From the IMG/VR virus record IMGVR_UViG_3300047276_000154, positions 1 to 20,346 of that record: a DNA stretch of 20,346 bases; one strand, written 5' to 3'. Below the pieces are notes generated by a model, which saw nothing but the letters and a program-made list of their open reading frames with translations, did not search any database and was not told the origin of the DNA. The first letter of the stretch is position 1; each line of letters begins with the position of its first letter. The DNA comes from a virus. Of this stretch, positions 7,587 through 15,476 are shown one piece after another. The position numbers and the translations under genes were made by a program.

Positions 7587-10500
7587 GCACATTTGATGAT
7601 CAGTTTGAGGTAAATCAAGATGCCTTGAACCGATATAACAATTTGGAGGCTATTAATCAAGAGATTCAAGCCGATCAACAAGCAGCCAATGCCGAAGCCG
7701 CAGCCGCCAAAAAGGCAGAGCAGGAGATGGCTGCTAAGAAGAATCCTGATGGCTCACTGAAGGGTTCCCATGAAATCAAAGATCCTAAGAAGTTCGGTCT
7801 TGGTGAGAATCTAACTGAAGCTGGTAATGCTCTTGCTGGTGGTGCTATTGATGCATACAACAGTGTTGTCAGTCTTCCTAAGTTCTTTGATCCAAAGTTC
7901 TACCAACCTGATACCCCACAGAAGCCCTACCTCTACGACAACCCGCTTGTCATCAAAGAGAAGCCCATTACACGTACTGTCTGGGGTAACGCTATCCGTA
8001 CTGTTACCGAATTCGGTATTGGTATGCTCGGTGTTGGCAAGGTTGGCATGGCCATCAAGGGTGTTAAAGGTCTGCAGATGGCTGCCAAAGCTTCAACAGC
8101 TGGTCGTCTGGCAACAGGTGCAGTACAAGGTGCTGTCTATGACACCATCAGTAACACCTCTCAGCAAGGAAACGTAGCAGCTGCACTCATTCAGATGAAA
8201 CCTGAATGGTCAAACGTACTGAAGCCTATTGCTACTACTGAGGACATGTCTCCTGCTCAGCGTGCTCTTATGAACACAGCTGAGGGACTGGGTATTGGCC
8301 TGGTTATAGACGGCGCTCTGGAGGGCGTTGGAGCCGCTGCAAGGAGCCTCAAGCCTACCCCTAAGGGGAATGTGCCCAATCCAACTCAGGAGGCCCTTGA
8401 ACGGTCTTCTAGGATTGAGTATGCACAGAAGACTGAGCAAGTACAACGTTACGCTCAGAAAGACTATGAGGATTCTGTCTATCGAAAAGAGAAAGCTGGT
8501 AACGATGCTCTAAATAAGACGCGTACTGAAGCTGCAATGGCTGGTGGAATGCCTCCAGAGGTCGTTGATTCAATGGTCACTCCATTCCCAACAAAGGCTG
8601 AGTGGAAGGCTAACAATGAAGTTCTCGGTATTGATCACTGGAAAGTCCTTGGTGAGGATGAGAAGCTACAGCTGATGGCTAAGGCTTCAGAGAAGCACCA
8701 ACTTGACTGGGGCAATACTCGTGACTTCTCTCGTCGTGCTGAGAAGCAAGGCAAGGCTAATCAAGAGGTTGCCGAAGATCAGCTTCTGGAGGATATGCAG
8801 AATGGTGCTCCTCGTCAGAATCCTGCCTATTACGATGAAGGTGATGTAACCGATAACCAAGCACTAACTAACACCTCACGTCCTACTAAGGGTGTGCGGG
8901 ATATGATCGCTATTCGTAACGATTGGGAGCAATCACAAGGTTCTCCTCGTGGTCCGCTTAGTGAAGCACATATCCGTAGGCTTGAGTATGGTGCTCCTGG
9001 TCTTAGTAAAAAGCAGATTGATCAAATTGCAGACCAACTAGTAGCTGATCCTGCATTCCAGGCTCTCTATGGTGGCAAGAAGACACCGCAGAACATCAAG
9101 GAAGACTTTGTGGAGGCAGCTACTGAGCTGTATCGCTTCCTAAATGATGGTGGTAGCCAACGTGCTATCACTGATCTAGATGAAACTGAACTTCGTGGTT
9201 TCATTGATAGCTTCTCCCGTACTAAGAATGGTGGTGAACTTCCAAAGACCGTTATTGAAGGTCGTGAGATCCTTAACCATTCACAGCTGATCGCTACCGA
9301 TCTTGTTATTGGCCAACTTACCCATGGTATGCGTGACCTTGCCAGGGGTGCTGTGAATGTTGCTGATGAAGTAGCAGTTAATGCTCCGGGTAGTGTAATG
9401 GATGGGATCATTGCTCGGTGGGCTGCCCTAACTCGTATCCGCAAGGAAACATCAATGCTGTCTTCCTGGAACCTGCGTAGGTTCTCTCCTGGCTTGGAAG
9501 ACCTTGGCACCATGATGGAAGCCTCTGACCGTGCTGTTATGGAGTCCTCTGAGGCCCTTAAACAGCTGGTTCGGGACAACGCTAACGATGAGCTGCTGCA
9601 GGTATTCAACCATTTTGTTGCTACTAATGGTGCTAACAAGTCGATGCTTGTTGACTTCAATGCGTTTATGTCTCGTAACCTACGTGGTTACCGTGATGGT
9701 GATGCTGTAGTCCGTAACAAGATCATTGATGAGGCAGCAACAATGGGTATTAACTCTATGTTGTCTGGTCCTAAGACACCACTCCGAGCATCTATTGGTA
9801 CTGGTATTGGTACTGTAATGCGTCCTGTTGCTACCATTGTAGGTAGCCTTGGGCAGGCAGATAAAGAAGGTGTTATCCGTGGTGCATACGCTTCTCTTGG
9901 AGCTATGTACGAATCCATTGGTGAGTCGTGGAAGCGTGCTGTAGCTGACTTCCACGCCTACACACAGATGGAAGATGGATGGCGTGGTGTTATGCCTAAC
10001 GCTAAGGACTATGAGTGGGAGGCACTGAAGGAGAGTGCCAAGCTTTACGGCTCAGACGGAGACAAGGCGACCATGGAGATCGCTAACTTCCTCCGTACGA
10101 TGAATAAGCTGCCTATCTTCAACTACGGTCCCAGGATCCTCCAGGCCTCTGATACGTTCTTTAAGAACATGATCGGTCGTGCCTCTATCAGGCAACGTGC
10201 CGTGATGGAAGTATGGGACCAGGCTAAGCAGATGGGTAAGGCTTGGGATGACGCTGATATTCCTCGTCTTATTCAAGAAGCTGAAGGTAGGTTTGAGAAC
10301 AAGATCTTCACCGCTGATGGTCAACTCTCTGACGAACTGGCTAAGTATGCCTACAGCGAAGCAGCCATGACAAAGGAGTTGGATGGTTTTGCTAAGAAGC
10401 TCGATGAAGCCTTCAAGGCACAGCCTTACCTCCGTCCATTCATGCTGTTTATGAAGACTGGTGTGAATGCTTTGGATATGACTTCCAAGTACACACCACT

Positions 10501-11686
10501 CGTTAATAACATCATCAAAGAGCATACAGATATTCTGACTCGTAACTTTGATGACCCACAGCTTCTAAAGTACGGTATTAAAACTGCTGAAGACCTAGAG
10601 ATCGCTAGGGCTACTGTTCGTGGTCGTCAGGCTATTGGCTACGGCTTTACCACGATGGTTGCTATGGCAGTTGCTAACGGTGTTGTTACGGGTAACGGTC
10701 CTTCTGATCGTCAACTCCGTGAAGCATGGCAGCAGTTTGGCTGGCGTCCTCGTTCCATTCGCATTGGTGATACCTATGTATCCTACGAGTCTCTAGAACC
10801 ATTCAATACCATTCTCAGCTTCATTGCTGATGTGGGTGATGCTTCTAAGGTCATGGGAGAGCAAAAGACTGGCGATCAACTCGGAGCTATTGCTTATCTG
10901 ATCTCTCAGAACGTAACCAATAAATCCTTTATGGCTGGTTTGTTCCAGGTAACTGAAGCATTCCAAGGTGGTATGAAGCTACCTCAGATTGCAGCTAACC
11001 TTGCTAACAACCAAGTACCTCTCAGTGGTATGCGGAACGAGATTGGTAAGCTGATCAGCCCAGGTATGCGTGAACTAGAGAAAGGATTCCAGCAGAGTAT
11101 CTACAATCGCAACCTGTACGTTGACGTAGTTTCAGGTGTTACACCAAACTACCGATATGACATTCTGAATGGCCAACCACTCCAGGACTACAACCTTGCG
11201 GTTCGTCTTTGGAATGGTGTGTCTCCATTCATGGTTAATCCAACTGTTAACCCAACTAGGGATCTGCTCTTCCGTAGTGGAGTTGATCTCAAGCTAACAT
11301 TCAACACTGGTCCTAATAAAGAATCTCTTGAAGGTCGTCCTGACCTCAAGTCTAAGTTTCAGTACTACGTCAGTCAGCAGAACATCGAAGGAAAACTGCA
11401 GGCACTATTCCAAGATCCAAAGGTCATTGAATCCATTGTTCAGATGGAGAATGATCGTGATAATGGTCGTCGGTACGACGCCTCTTCTACCTTCCACAAC
11501 GCTCGTATTGAACGCATTCTGAAGGAAGCCAAGGTTAATGCTTGGCAGCACCTGATGAATGATTCCGCTGACATCCAACAACTTAATCAACAAGCTCGTC
11601 TAGAAGCTCTTGCAGCCACCCAACGTAGACAAGGTAACTCACAGAGAGCTGACCAAGTTCAACAACTCATAGACATCGCTAAATAA
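7583..11686 (+). CDS. Large internal core/ejection protein (T7 gp16-like)
   Basis: The 1367-aa product matches T7 gp16 (1318 aa) in size and position. Its start overlaps the preceding stop (ATGA), so the two core proteins are probably translated in a coupled way. The N-terminus is Gln/Ala/Lys/Glu-rich and has no transglycosylase motif, unlike T7 gp16. Gly/Ala-rich amphipathic or membrane-active stretches occur around residues 145-175 (VTEFGIGMLGVGKVGMAIKG) and 230-255. Near residues 1010-1080 there is a hydrophobic segment (YGFTTMVAMAVANGVV), then a GWRPRSIRIGDTYVSYESLEP block of the kind conserved in gp16-like and other large ejected proteins. The protein is expected to leave the capsid with its gp14- and gp15-like partners and form the DNA conduit across the envelope. 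Identification of the C-terminal half is firmer than that of the N-terminal half. Confidence 0.88.
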   Translation: MSTFDDQFEVNQDALNRYNNLEAINQEIQADQQAANAEAAAAKKAEQEMAAKKNPDGSLKGSHEIKDPKKFGLGENLTEAGNALAGGAIDAYNSVVSLPKFFDPKFYQPDTPQKPYLYDNPLVIKEKPITRTVWGNAIRTVTEFGIGMLGVGKVGMAIKGVKGLQMAAKASTAGRLATGAVQGAVYDTISNTSQQGNVAAALIQMKPEWSNVLKPIATTEDMSPAQRALMNTAEGLGIGLVIDGALEGVGAAARSLKPTPKGNVPNPTQEALERSSRIEYAQKTEQVQRYAQKDYEDSVYRKEKAGNDALNKTRTEAAMAGGMPPEVVDSMVTPFPTKAEWKANNEVLGIDHWKVLGEDEKLQLMAKASEKHQLDWGNTRDFSRRAEKQGKANQEVAEDQLLEDMQNGAPRQNPAYYDEGDVTDNQALTNTSRPTKGVRDMIAIRNDWEQSQGSPRGPLSEAHIRRLEYGAPGLSKKQIDQIADQLVADPAFQALYGGKKTPQNIKEDFVEAATELYRFLNDGGSQRAITDLDETELRGFIDSFSRTKNGGELPKTVIEGREILNHSQLIATDLVIGQLTHGMRDLARGAVNVADEVAVNAPGSVMDGIIARWAALTRIRKETSMLSSWNLRRFSPGLEDLGTMMEASDRAVMESSEALKQLVRDNANDELLQVFNHFVATNGANKSMLVDFNAFMSRNLRGYRDGDAVVRNKIIDEAATMGINSMLSGPKTPLRASIGTGIGTVMRPVATIVGSLGQADKEGVIRGAYASLGAMYESIGESWKRAVADFHAYTQMEDGWRGVMPNAKDYEWEALKESAKLYGSDGDKATMEIANFLRTMNKLPIFNYGPRILQASDTFFKNMIGRASIRQRAVMEVWDQAKQMGKAWDDADIPRLIQEAEGRFENKIFTADGQLSDELAKYAYSEAAMTKELDGFAKKLDEAFKAQPYLRPFMLFMKTGVNALDMTSKYTPLVNNIIKEHTDILTRNFDDPQLLKYGIKTAEDLEIARATVRGRQAIGYGFTTMVAMAVANGVVTGNGPSDRQLREAWQQFGWRPRSIRIGDTYVSYESLEPFNTILSFIADVGDASKVMGEQKTGDQLGAIAYLISQNVTNKSFMAGLFQVTEAFQGGMKLPQIAANLANNQVPLSGMRNEIGKLISPGMRELEKGFQQSIYNRNLYVDVVSGVTPNYRYDILNGQPLQDYNLAVRLWNGVSPFMVNPTVNPTRDLLFRSGVDLKLTFNTGPNKESLEGRPDLKSKFQYYVSQQNIEGKLQALFQDPKVIESIVQMENDRDNGRRYDASSTFHNARIERILKEAKVNAWQHLMNDSADIQQLNQQARLEALAATQRRQGNSQRADQVQQLIDIAK

Positions 11687-11691
11687 GCGTC

Positions 11692-13641
11692 ATGGCTGTA
11701 ACTAGGAACACATATACAGGGAACGGGTCTACCGTTCTCTATTCTTTTACTTTTCCATATCTTGAGAACACCGACGTTAAAGTAAGCGTCAACGGTGTTG
11801 TTACAACTGCATATACATTTGCCAACGCTACGACGATTCAATTCAATACAGCTCCTGCTAATGGGGCTGCTATTGCAATTTATCGTCAAACAGATGATGC
11901 GTCACTCGCTGCTGCTTTCTATCCCGGTTCCGCTATTCGTTCACAGGATCTGAATGATAACTTCACTCAGAACCTGTATGTGACCCAGGAATCAAATCGT
12001 GATGCTACCGATGCAGTTGCACTCGGCACGGCTGCTGTTAGTACAGCTAATTCTGCTACGACAACTGCCAATGCTGCAACCGCAACAGCAAATACAGCAT
12101 TGTCCAACTCAAGTGCTGCTGTAAGCACGGCTAACACTGCTAACACTAACGCAAGTGCTGCTGTCTCGACGGCTAATACGGCTTCGTCTAACGCGACTTC
12201 TGCTGTCAACACGGCCAATGCGGCTACTGCAACGGCAAACAGTGCCGCTGCCGACGCGGCTACAGCTATCAGTACTGCCAACAGCGCGGTCTCTACTGCG
12301 AACAGTGCAGTAAGCACGGCTAACGCTGCGACTACAACGGCTGGTAATGCTGTGTCTACAGCTAACAGTGCTGTATCCACGGCTAACACAGCCTCTACCA
12401 ACGCCAGCAACGCTGTTACTACGGCTAATGCGGCCTCTACTACTGCTGCAGGAGCTGTTACTACGGCTAACAGTGCAGTGTCTACAGCTACGGGAGCAGT
12501 TAGCACTGCTAATACGGCTCTCAGCACGGCAAACGCTGCAGCTTCTGCTGTAGCTAATGCCATCCTGTATGACAATGTAGTTAACGTTGCTGCAATTCCA
12601 GCTTCACCAGCTAATAACGATGCGGTAGAAGTCGTTAATTCGACAGGCATTGAGAGCTTCACGCCTCTTGCTGGTAAGCCTGCTGGATTCGTAGGTGACT
12701 CTGGCCTCAGTGTGCGTATTGTCTACACGACCACCGGCTCTACCTGGAACTGGATTCAGTACTTCCCGAATGATCCAGAGGATCGGTACGGAGATGCGAT
12801 TGTTACCCTGCAGGGTGATGTATCCACTCTACAGACTGATCTCGGTCAGGCTCAGACTGATATCTCACAAGCTGAAACTGATATCCTAGCTCTGGATACT
12901 GTCAAGCTTGACGCAACCACTGCAGCTTCTACGTACCAGACGATCTCTGGTATGAGCACCTATGTTCAGACTACTGACGTAGGCACTGTTTCGTCTACCA
13001 TGATTGCTGATGGTTCCATCGTTGATGCAGATATTAGTGCAACAGCAGCAATCGCTCCTAGTAAAATTAATGGAACTGCCATTGTCAATAGTGATGCTCG
13101 TCTTACTGATACACGTACCCCAACTGATGGAAGTGTAACCACCGCTAAGATCGTCGACGGTAACGTAACTACAGCAAAGATTGCTGATGGTGCGATTACC
13201 GCTAGCAAGATTGCTGCTGGTGCGGCAGTCCCTGCTGATGGAAGTATTTCTACGGCAAAGCTTGCTGATGGTTCGGTTACTACTGCAAAGCTTGCTGATA
13301 GCTCCGTGACCGGAACAAAGATAGCTAACAGCACTATTAGTGCTGCGAAGCTCAGTTTTACGCCTGCGTCATCCTTCACTGATACCACTACGGCAACCTC
13401 AAAGACGCTTGCAAACTATGAGCGCTGCAATGTAACCGCTGCTGGTCAGACTATAACCCTCCCGGCATCACCATCTGCTGGATGGCAGGTGGCAGTTGGC
13501 GTTGGCGCTTTTACAAATACTATTATCGCTCGCAACGGATCTAATATTATGTCATTAGCAGAAGATCTGACTATTGACCTGGAAAACCGCACAGTCAACT
13601 TCTATTACGTTGATGTCACCCGTGGTTGGAGGGTATTCTAA
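11692..13641 (+). CDS. Tail fibre protein (T7 gp17-like N-terminus)
   Basis: A 649-aa fibre. Residues 1-105 are the T7 tail-fibre N-terminal domain that anchors to the tail: MAVTRNTYTGNGSTVLYSFTFPY, then YRQT, PGSAIRSQDLNDNF. Residues 114-290 are an Ala/Thr/Ser/Asn heptad array. Residues 291-375 include an EPRYGD-like segment (DPEDRYGDAIVTLQGDV), then a short coiled coil (LQTDLGQAQTDISQAETDI). Residues 479-555 hold ten-residue repeats of the type DGSVTTAKLA. The C-terminal 90 residues (QTITLPASPSAGWQVAVGVG ... ATRGWRVF-like end) form a distal domain that I associate with cyanophage fibres. It recognises the host surface. The start lies 5 nt after the preceding stop, without a Shine-Dalgarno motif. 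No obvious enzymatic depolymerase domain is seen. Confidence 0.92.
   Translation: MAVTRNTYTGNGSTVLYSFTFPYLENTDVKVSVNGVVTTAYTFANATTIQFNTAPANGAAIAIYRQTDDASLAAAFYPGSAIRSQDLNDNFTQNLYVTQESNRDATDAVALGTAAVSTANSATTTANAATATANTALSNSSAAVSTANTANTNASAAVSTANTASSNATSAVNTANAATATANSAAADAATAISTANSAVSTANSAVSTANAATTTAGNAVSTANSAVSTANTASTNASNAVTTANAASTTAAGAVTTANSAVSTATGAVSTANTALSTANAAASAVANAILYDNVVNVAAIPASPANNDAVEVVNSTGIESFTPLAGKPAGFVGDSGLSVRIVYTTTGSTWNWIQYFPNDPEDRYGDAIVTLQGDVSTLQTDLGQAQTDISQAETDILALDTVKLDATTAASTYQTISGMSTYVQTTDVGTVSSTMIADGSIVDADISATAAIAPSKINGTAIVNSDARLTDTRTPTDGSVTTAKIVDGNVTTAKIADGAITASKIAAGAAVPADGSISTAKLADGSVTTAKLADSSVTGTKIANSTISAAKLSFTPASSFTDTTTATSKTLANYERCNVTAAGQTITLPASPSAGWQVAVGVGAFTNTIIARNGSNIMSLAEDLTIDLENRTVNFYYVDVTRGWRVF
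12031..12561 (+). repeat. 25-heptad Ala-rich shaft repeat within the tail fibre gene
   Basis: Residues 114-290 of the fibre can be written as 25 consecutive seven-residue units without a phase slip, plus two residues. Typical units are SAVSTAN, NAVSTAN, TALSTAN and GAVTTAN, with Ala nearly fixed at unit positions 2 and 6. The DNA copies differ widely at synonymous positions, so this is an old protein repeat rather than recent slippage. It probably forms a trimeric coiled-coil rod. Confidence 0.9.
13126..13356 (+). repeat. Ten-residue repeats within the tail fibre gene
   Basis: Residues 479-555 contain seven decads: DGSVTTAKIV, DGNVTTAKIA, DGAITASKIA, a seven-residue insert, then DGSISTAKLA, DGSVTTAKLA, DSSVTGTKIA and NSTISAAKLS. 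This is a common fibre repeat that likely makes a beta-structured or mixed shaft segment between the coiled coil and the distal domain. Confidence 0.88.
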
Positions 13642-14411
13642 TGTCTGCCTTATCTCAATTCTTAAAGCCTACCACTTTTCCTTTAGAAGTACTTGTTGTT
13701 GGAGGCGGAGCAGGTGGTGCTAATGGTGGTTTTGGTACCTCAGGTGGAGGAGGCGGAGCAGGAGGACTTATACAACTAAGTAAATGGCCAGCAATATTTG
13801 GCCAGACGTTCAACATAGTTATTGGAGCAGGTGGTGCCGGTGGTGTAACTCCTGGCGGGAATGGATCTAATTCATCATTTCACTCATACATTGCTTACGG
13901 AGGAGGAGGAGGCGGAATTTCTTCTGCATCAGCTGGTGGATGTGGTGGAGGATCTGGTTATTTAGGCGGTACTACTGTCTACCCAGCTGGAAGCGCAACT
14001 CAAGGTAACTCATTAACATCATTCATTGATGCTTCTTTTGTTAAAACTGCTGGATTCAACGGATCCGGTGGAAATGGTGGGGGAAATTACGGTGGAGGTG
14101 GAGGAGTTTCTGGTCCTGGCCTAAATAACCAGACTGGTGGAAGCGGTTTAGCCTTCCTTGATGGATCTACTTACGGACAGGGTGGAGGAAATGGTACATG
14201 GAATAGTGCTAATACTGGCAATGGTGGATACGGCGGCTATTATGCATCTAGCTCCCAAACTTATAGTGTCGGAGGAGGATCTGGATGTGTTTCTATTCTT
14301 TACCCAAGTTCTTACCCGGCTCCAGCATCTATTACCGGAACATATACGCAGCCTACAGTATCTGGCTATAGAGTATATAAATTTACAGGCTCCGGCTCTA
14401 TTACCTTCTAA
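13641..14411 (+). CDS. Glycine-rich tail adhesin-like protein
   Basis: This 256-aa protein is extremely rich in Gly. It opens with a beta strand (LEVLVVGGGAGG) followed by many Gly runs (GGGGGAGGL, GAGGAGG, YGGGGGG, GGCGGGSG), and ends in YRVYKFTGSGSITF. I know this layout from the glycine-rich domain family found in cyanophage and other phage tail proteins. Polyglycine sandwich domains act as receptor-binding tips in some phages, such as the separate adhesin gp38 of T-even-like phages. ATG 13641 is chosen over TTG 13626 because GGAGGG (13628-13633) gives a good Shine-Dalgarno for it. The start overlaps the fibre stop by one base (TAATG), so the two are coupled and probably assembled together. 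Receptor binding is inferred. Confidence 0.85.
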   Translation: MSALSQFLKPTTFPLEVLVVGGGAGGANGGFGTSGGGGGAGGLIQLSKWPAIFGQTFNIVIGAGGAGGVTPGGNGSNSSFHSYIAYGGGGGGISSASAGGCGGGSGYLGGTTVYPAGSATQGNSLTSFIDASFVKTAGFNGSGGNGGGNYGGGGGVSGPGLNNQTGGSGLAFLDGSTYGQGGGNGTWNSANTGNGGYGGYYASSSQTYSVGGGSGCVSILYPSSYPAPASITGTYTQPTVSGYRVYKFTGSGSITF

Positions 14412-14413
14412 CT

Positions 14414-14692
14414 ATGGCACACTTTGCAGAACTAGACGACGCTAATATTGTCACTCGGGTTATTGTCGTAGGAAACCCAGATTGCCTGGATGACGCTGGT
14501 AACGAATCAGAAGCTGTAGGTATCGCTTTCTGTAAAAGCATTACTTCCCCTGATTCGCGCTGGGTTCAAACCAGCTACAACGGCAACATTCGCGGTAAAT
14601 ACGCTGGCATTGGCGATACCTACGATCCTATTGCAGATGTCTTCGTCTCTAATGTTGTAGAGGAAGAGCAACCGTCTACTGACACTATCTAG
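14414..14692 (+). CDS. Conserved cyanophage-type small protein, 92 aa, function unknown
   Basis: The sequence starts MAHFAELDDANIVTRVIVV and contains ESEAVGIAFC, WVQTSYNGN and KYAGIGDTYDP. I recognise this as a widespread small protein of cyanophages (both T4-like and T7-like), usually near tail fibre genes and without an assigned function. The YAGIGDTYDP segment is the most diagnostic. It starts 2 nt after the adhesin stop and has no Shine-Dalgarno motif. It is probably a virion or tail-associated protein by location. The C-terminal tail is acidic (VVEEEQPSTDTI). Confidence 0.85.
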   Translation: MAHFAELDDANIVTRVIVVGNPDCLDDAGNESEAVGIAFCKSITSPDSRWVQTSYNGNIRGKYAGIGDTYDPIADVFVSNVVEEEQPSTDTI

Positions 14693-14706
14693 CTAATTCT
14701 ACTATC

Positions 14707-14916
14707 ATGATCACCATCCTTGGGGTCAAGGTTTCTTATGAGACCTTGGCCTTTTTTGCTTTATTTATTGCTTCTGAGTACCTTGGCATGACCAAGAAGC
14801 GCCGTGCTAACAGTGTTACTCAAGCAATCTCTATGGCGGCTGCCTACTTCAGCAAGACTCGTACTGAAGACGATAAGGTCCGCCGCTTCCGTCGTGCATT
14901 AACAGACCGAAAATGA
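14707..14916 (+). CDS. Small membrane protein upstream of endolysin (holin candidate)
   Basis: A 69-aa protein with one predicted hydrophobic helix at about residues 11-27 (YETLAFFALFIASEYLG), followed by a strongly basic C-terminal half (TKKRRANS ... RRFRRALTDRK). One membrane helix with a charged tail, immediately before an endolysin gene overlapping by ATGA, fits a small holin or pinholin. Virion membrane-associated roles are also possible, since similar cyanophage proteins have no proven function. The first third of the coding sequence contains a terminator-like hairpin at 14724-14757. An in-frame ATG after it (14788) would give a 42-aa product lacking the helix. No Shine-Dalgarno motif precedes ATG 14707. 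Confidence 0.7.
   Translation: MITILGVKVSYETLAFFALFIASEYLGMTKKRRANSVTQAISMAAAYFSKTRTEDDKVRRFRRALTDRK
14724..14757 (+). terminator. Terminator-like hairpin inside a coding sequence
   Basis: The 12-bp stem 14724-14735/14740-14751 (GGTCAAGGTTTC with GAGACCTTGGCC, including two G-T pairs) closes a TTAT loop and is followed at once by six T (14752-14757). It has all the hallmarks of an intrinsic terminator but lies in codons 6-17 of the small membrane protein gene. A second CCTTGG at 14719-14724 repeats the right-arm sequence, so an alternative pairing with TCAAGG is conceivable (attenuator-like). Function is unproven. Confidence 0.65.
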
Positions 14917-15476
14917 TTAAGCTGACTGACGTAGCTCGCTACTACAAAGGTCTGCCTAACCAAGTTAAAGCCCTCCAACTCCTTGAGAAACTCCTAGGTG
15001 AGGAGGGCCTTTCTGAAAATCAGGAATGGGTAAAGCTGTGGAGACAACCTCCCGCTAAACCCCCCAGTCAAACCTTCTCTAATTCATGGGATGGTATTGA
15101 AGCAGCTGCAGCAGCGGCTGGAGCTAAATTTCCTGAGGTTGTGGCAGCACAGTGGGCACTTGAAAGTGCATATGGCACTGCCCTATCTGGTAAGAATAAC
15201 TTCTTTGGAATTAAGGGACCGGGAACGGTCAAGACTACATGGGAAGACTACGGTAATGGTCCTGTGACCATCAAGGCTTCCTTCCAAGATTTCGCTACAC
15301 CATACGATTGCGTGGCTCACCTTGTCACTCAATGGTACAAAGACTATAAAGGCTATAAAGGTGTCAACCGAGCAGCTACTCGTGAAGACTGTGCGTATCT
15401 ACTGAAGCGTGAAGGTTACGCTACTGATCCCATCTACCCGCAAAAGCTTATTCGGTTGATGGAGCAGCATGATTGA
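14913..15476 (+). CDS. Endolysin, glucosaminidase (FlgJ-type) family
   Basis: A 187-aa cell-wall hydrolase expected to cleave peptidoglycan glycan strands at lysis. Residues 1-45 form a helical N-terminal region (YYKGLPNQVKALQLLEKLL). Residues 57-187 are the glucosaminidase domain: PEVVAAQWALESAYG with E84 the likely catalytic acid, NNFFGIKG at 95-102, FQDFATPYDCVAHL at 124-137, and GYATDPIYPQKL at 168-179. All are typical of the family. No signal peptide is seen, so export should depend on a holin. The two neighbours are both small membrane proteins, forming a lysis cassette. T7 instead uses an early amidase lysozyme (gp3.5), so this late-gene endolysin differs from T7 in type and place. The start overlaps the previous stop (ATGA). 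Confidence 0.93.
   Translation: MIKLTDVARYYKGLPNQVKALQLLEKLLGEEGLSENQEWVKLWRQPPAKPPSQTFSNSWDGIEAAAAAAGAKFPEVVAAQWALESAYGTALSGKNNFFGIKGPGTVKTTWEDYGNGPVTIKASFQDFATPYDCVAHLVTQWYKDYKGYKGVNRAATREDCAYLLKREGYATDPIYPQKLIRLMEQHD

Noticed and set aside
9067-9660. Antisense ORF of 197 aa within the gp16-like gene
   Set aside because: It lies fully inside a well-supported coding gene. Ser/Arg-rich composition is typical of a shadow frame, and no other gene in the window is on the minus strand.
12031-12561. Possible CRISPR array or recent tandem DNA repeat
   Set aside because: Repetition is at the protein level with 21-nt periodicity and strong synonymous divergence. There are no identical repeats with unique spacers.
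11967-12662. Long antisense ORF (231 aa, Leu/Ala/Val-rich) across the fibre shaft
   Set aside because: It is the reverse-frame image of the Ala-rich heptad repeat, whose codon bias avoids antisense stops. It has no start context and no recognisable domain.
13626-13640. TTG start for the glycine-rich protein, adding five residues
   Set aside because: The sequence there is the Shine-Dalgarno (GGAGGG) for ATG 13641, which is a better start and overlaps the fibre stop by one base.
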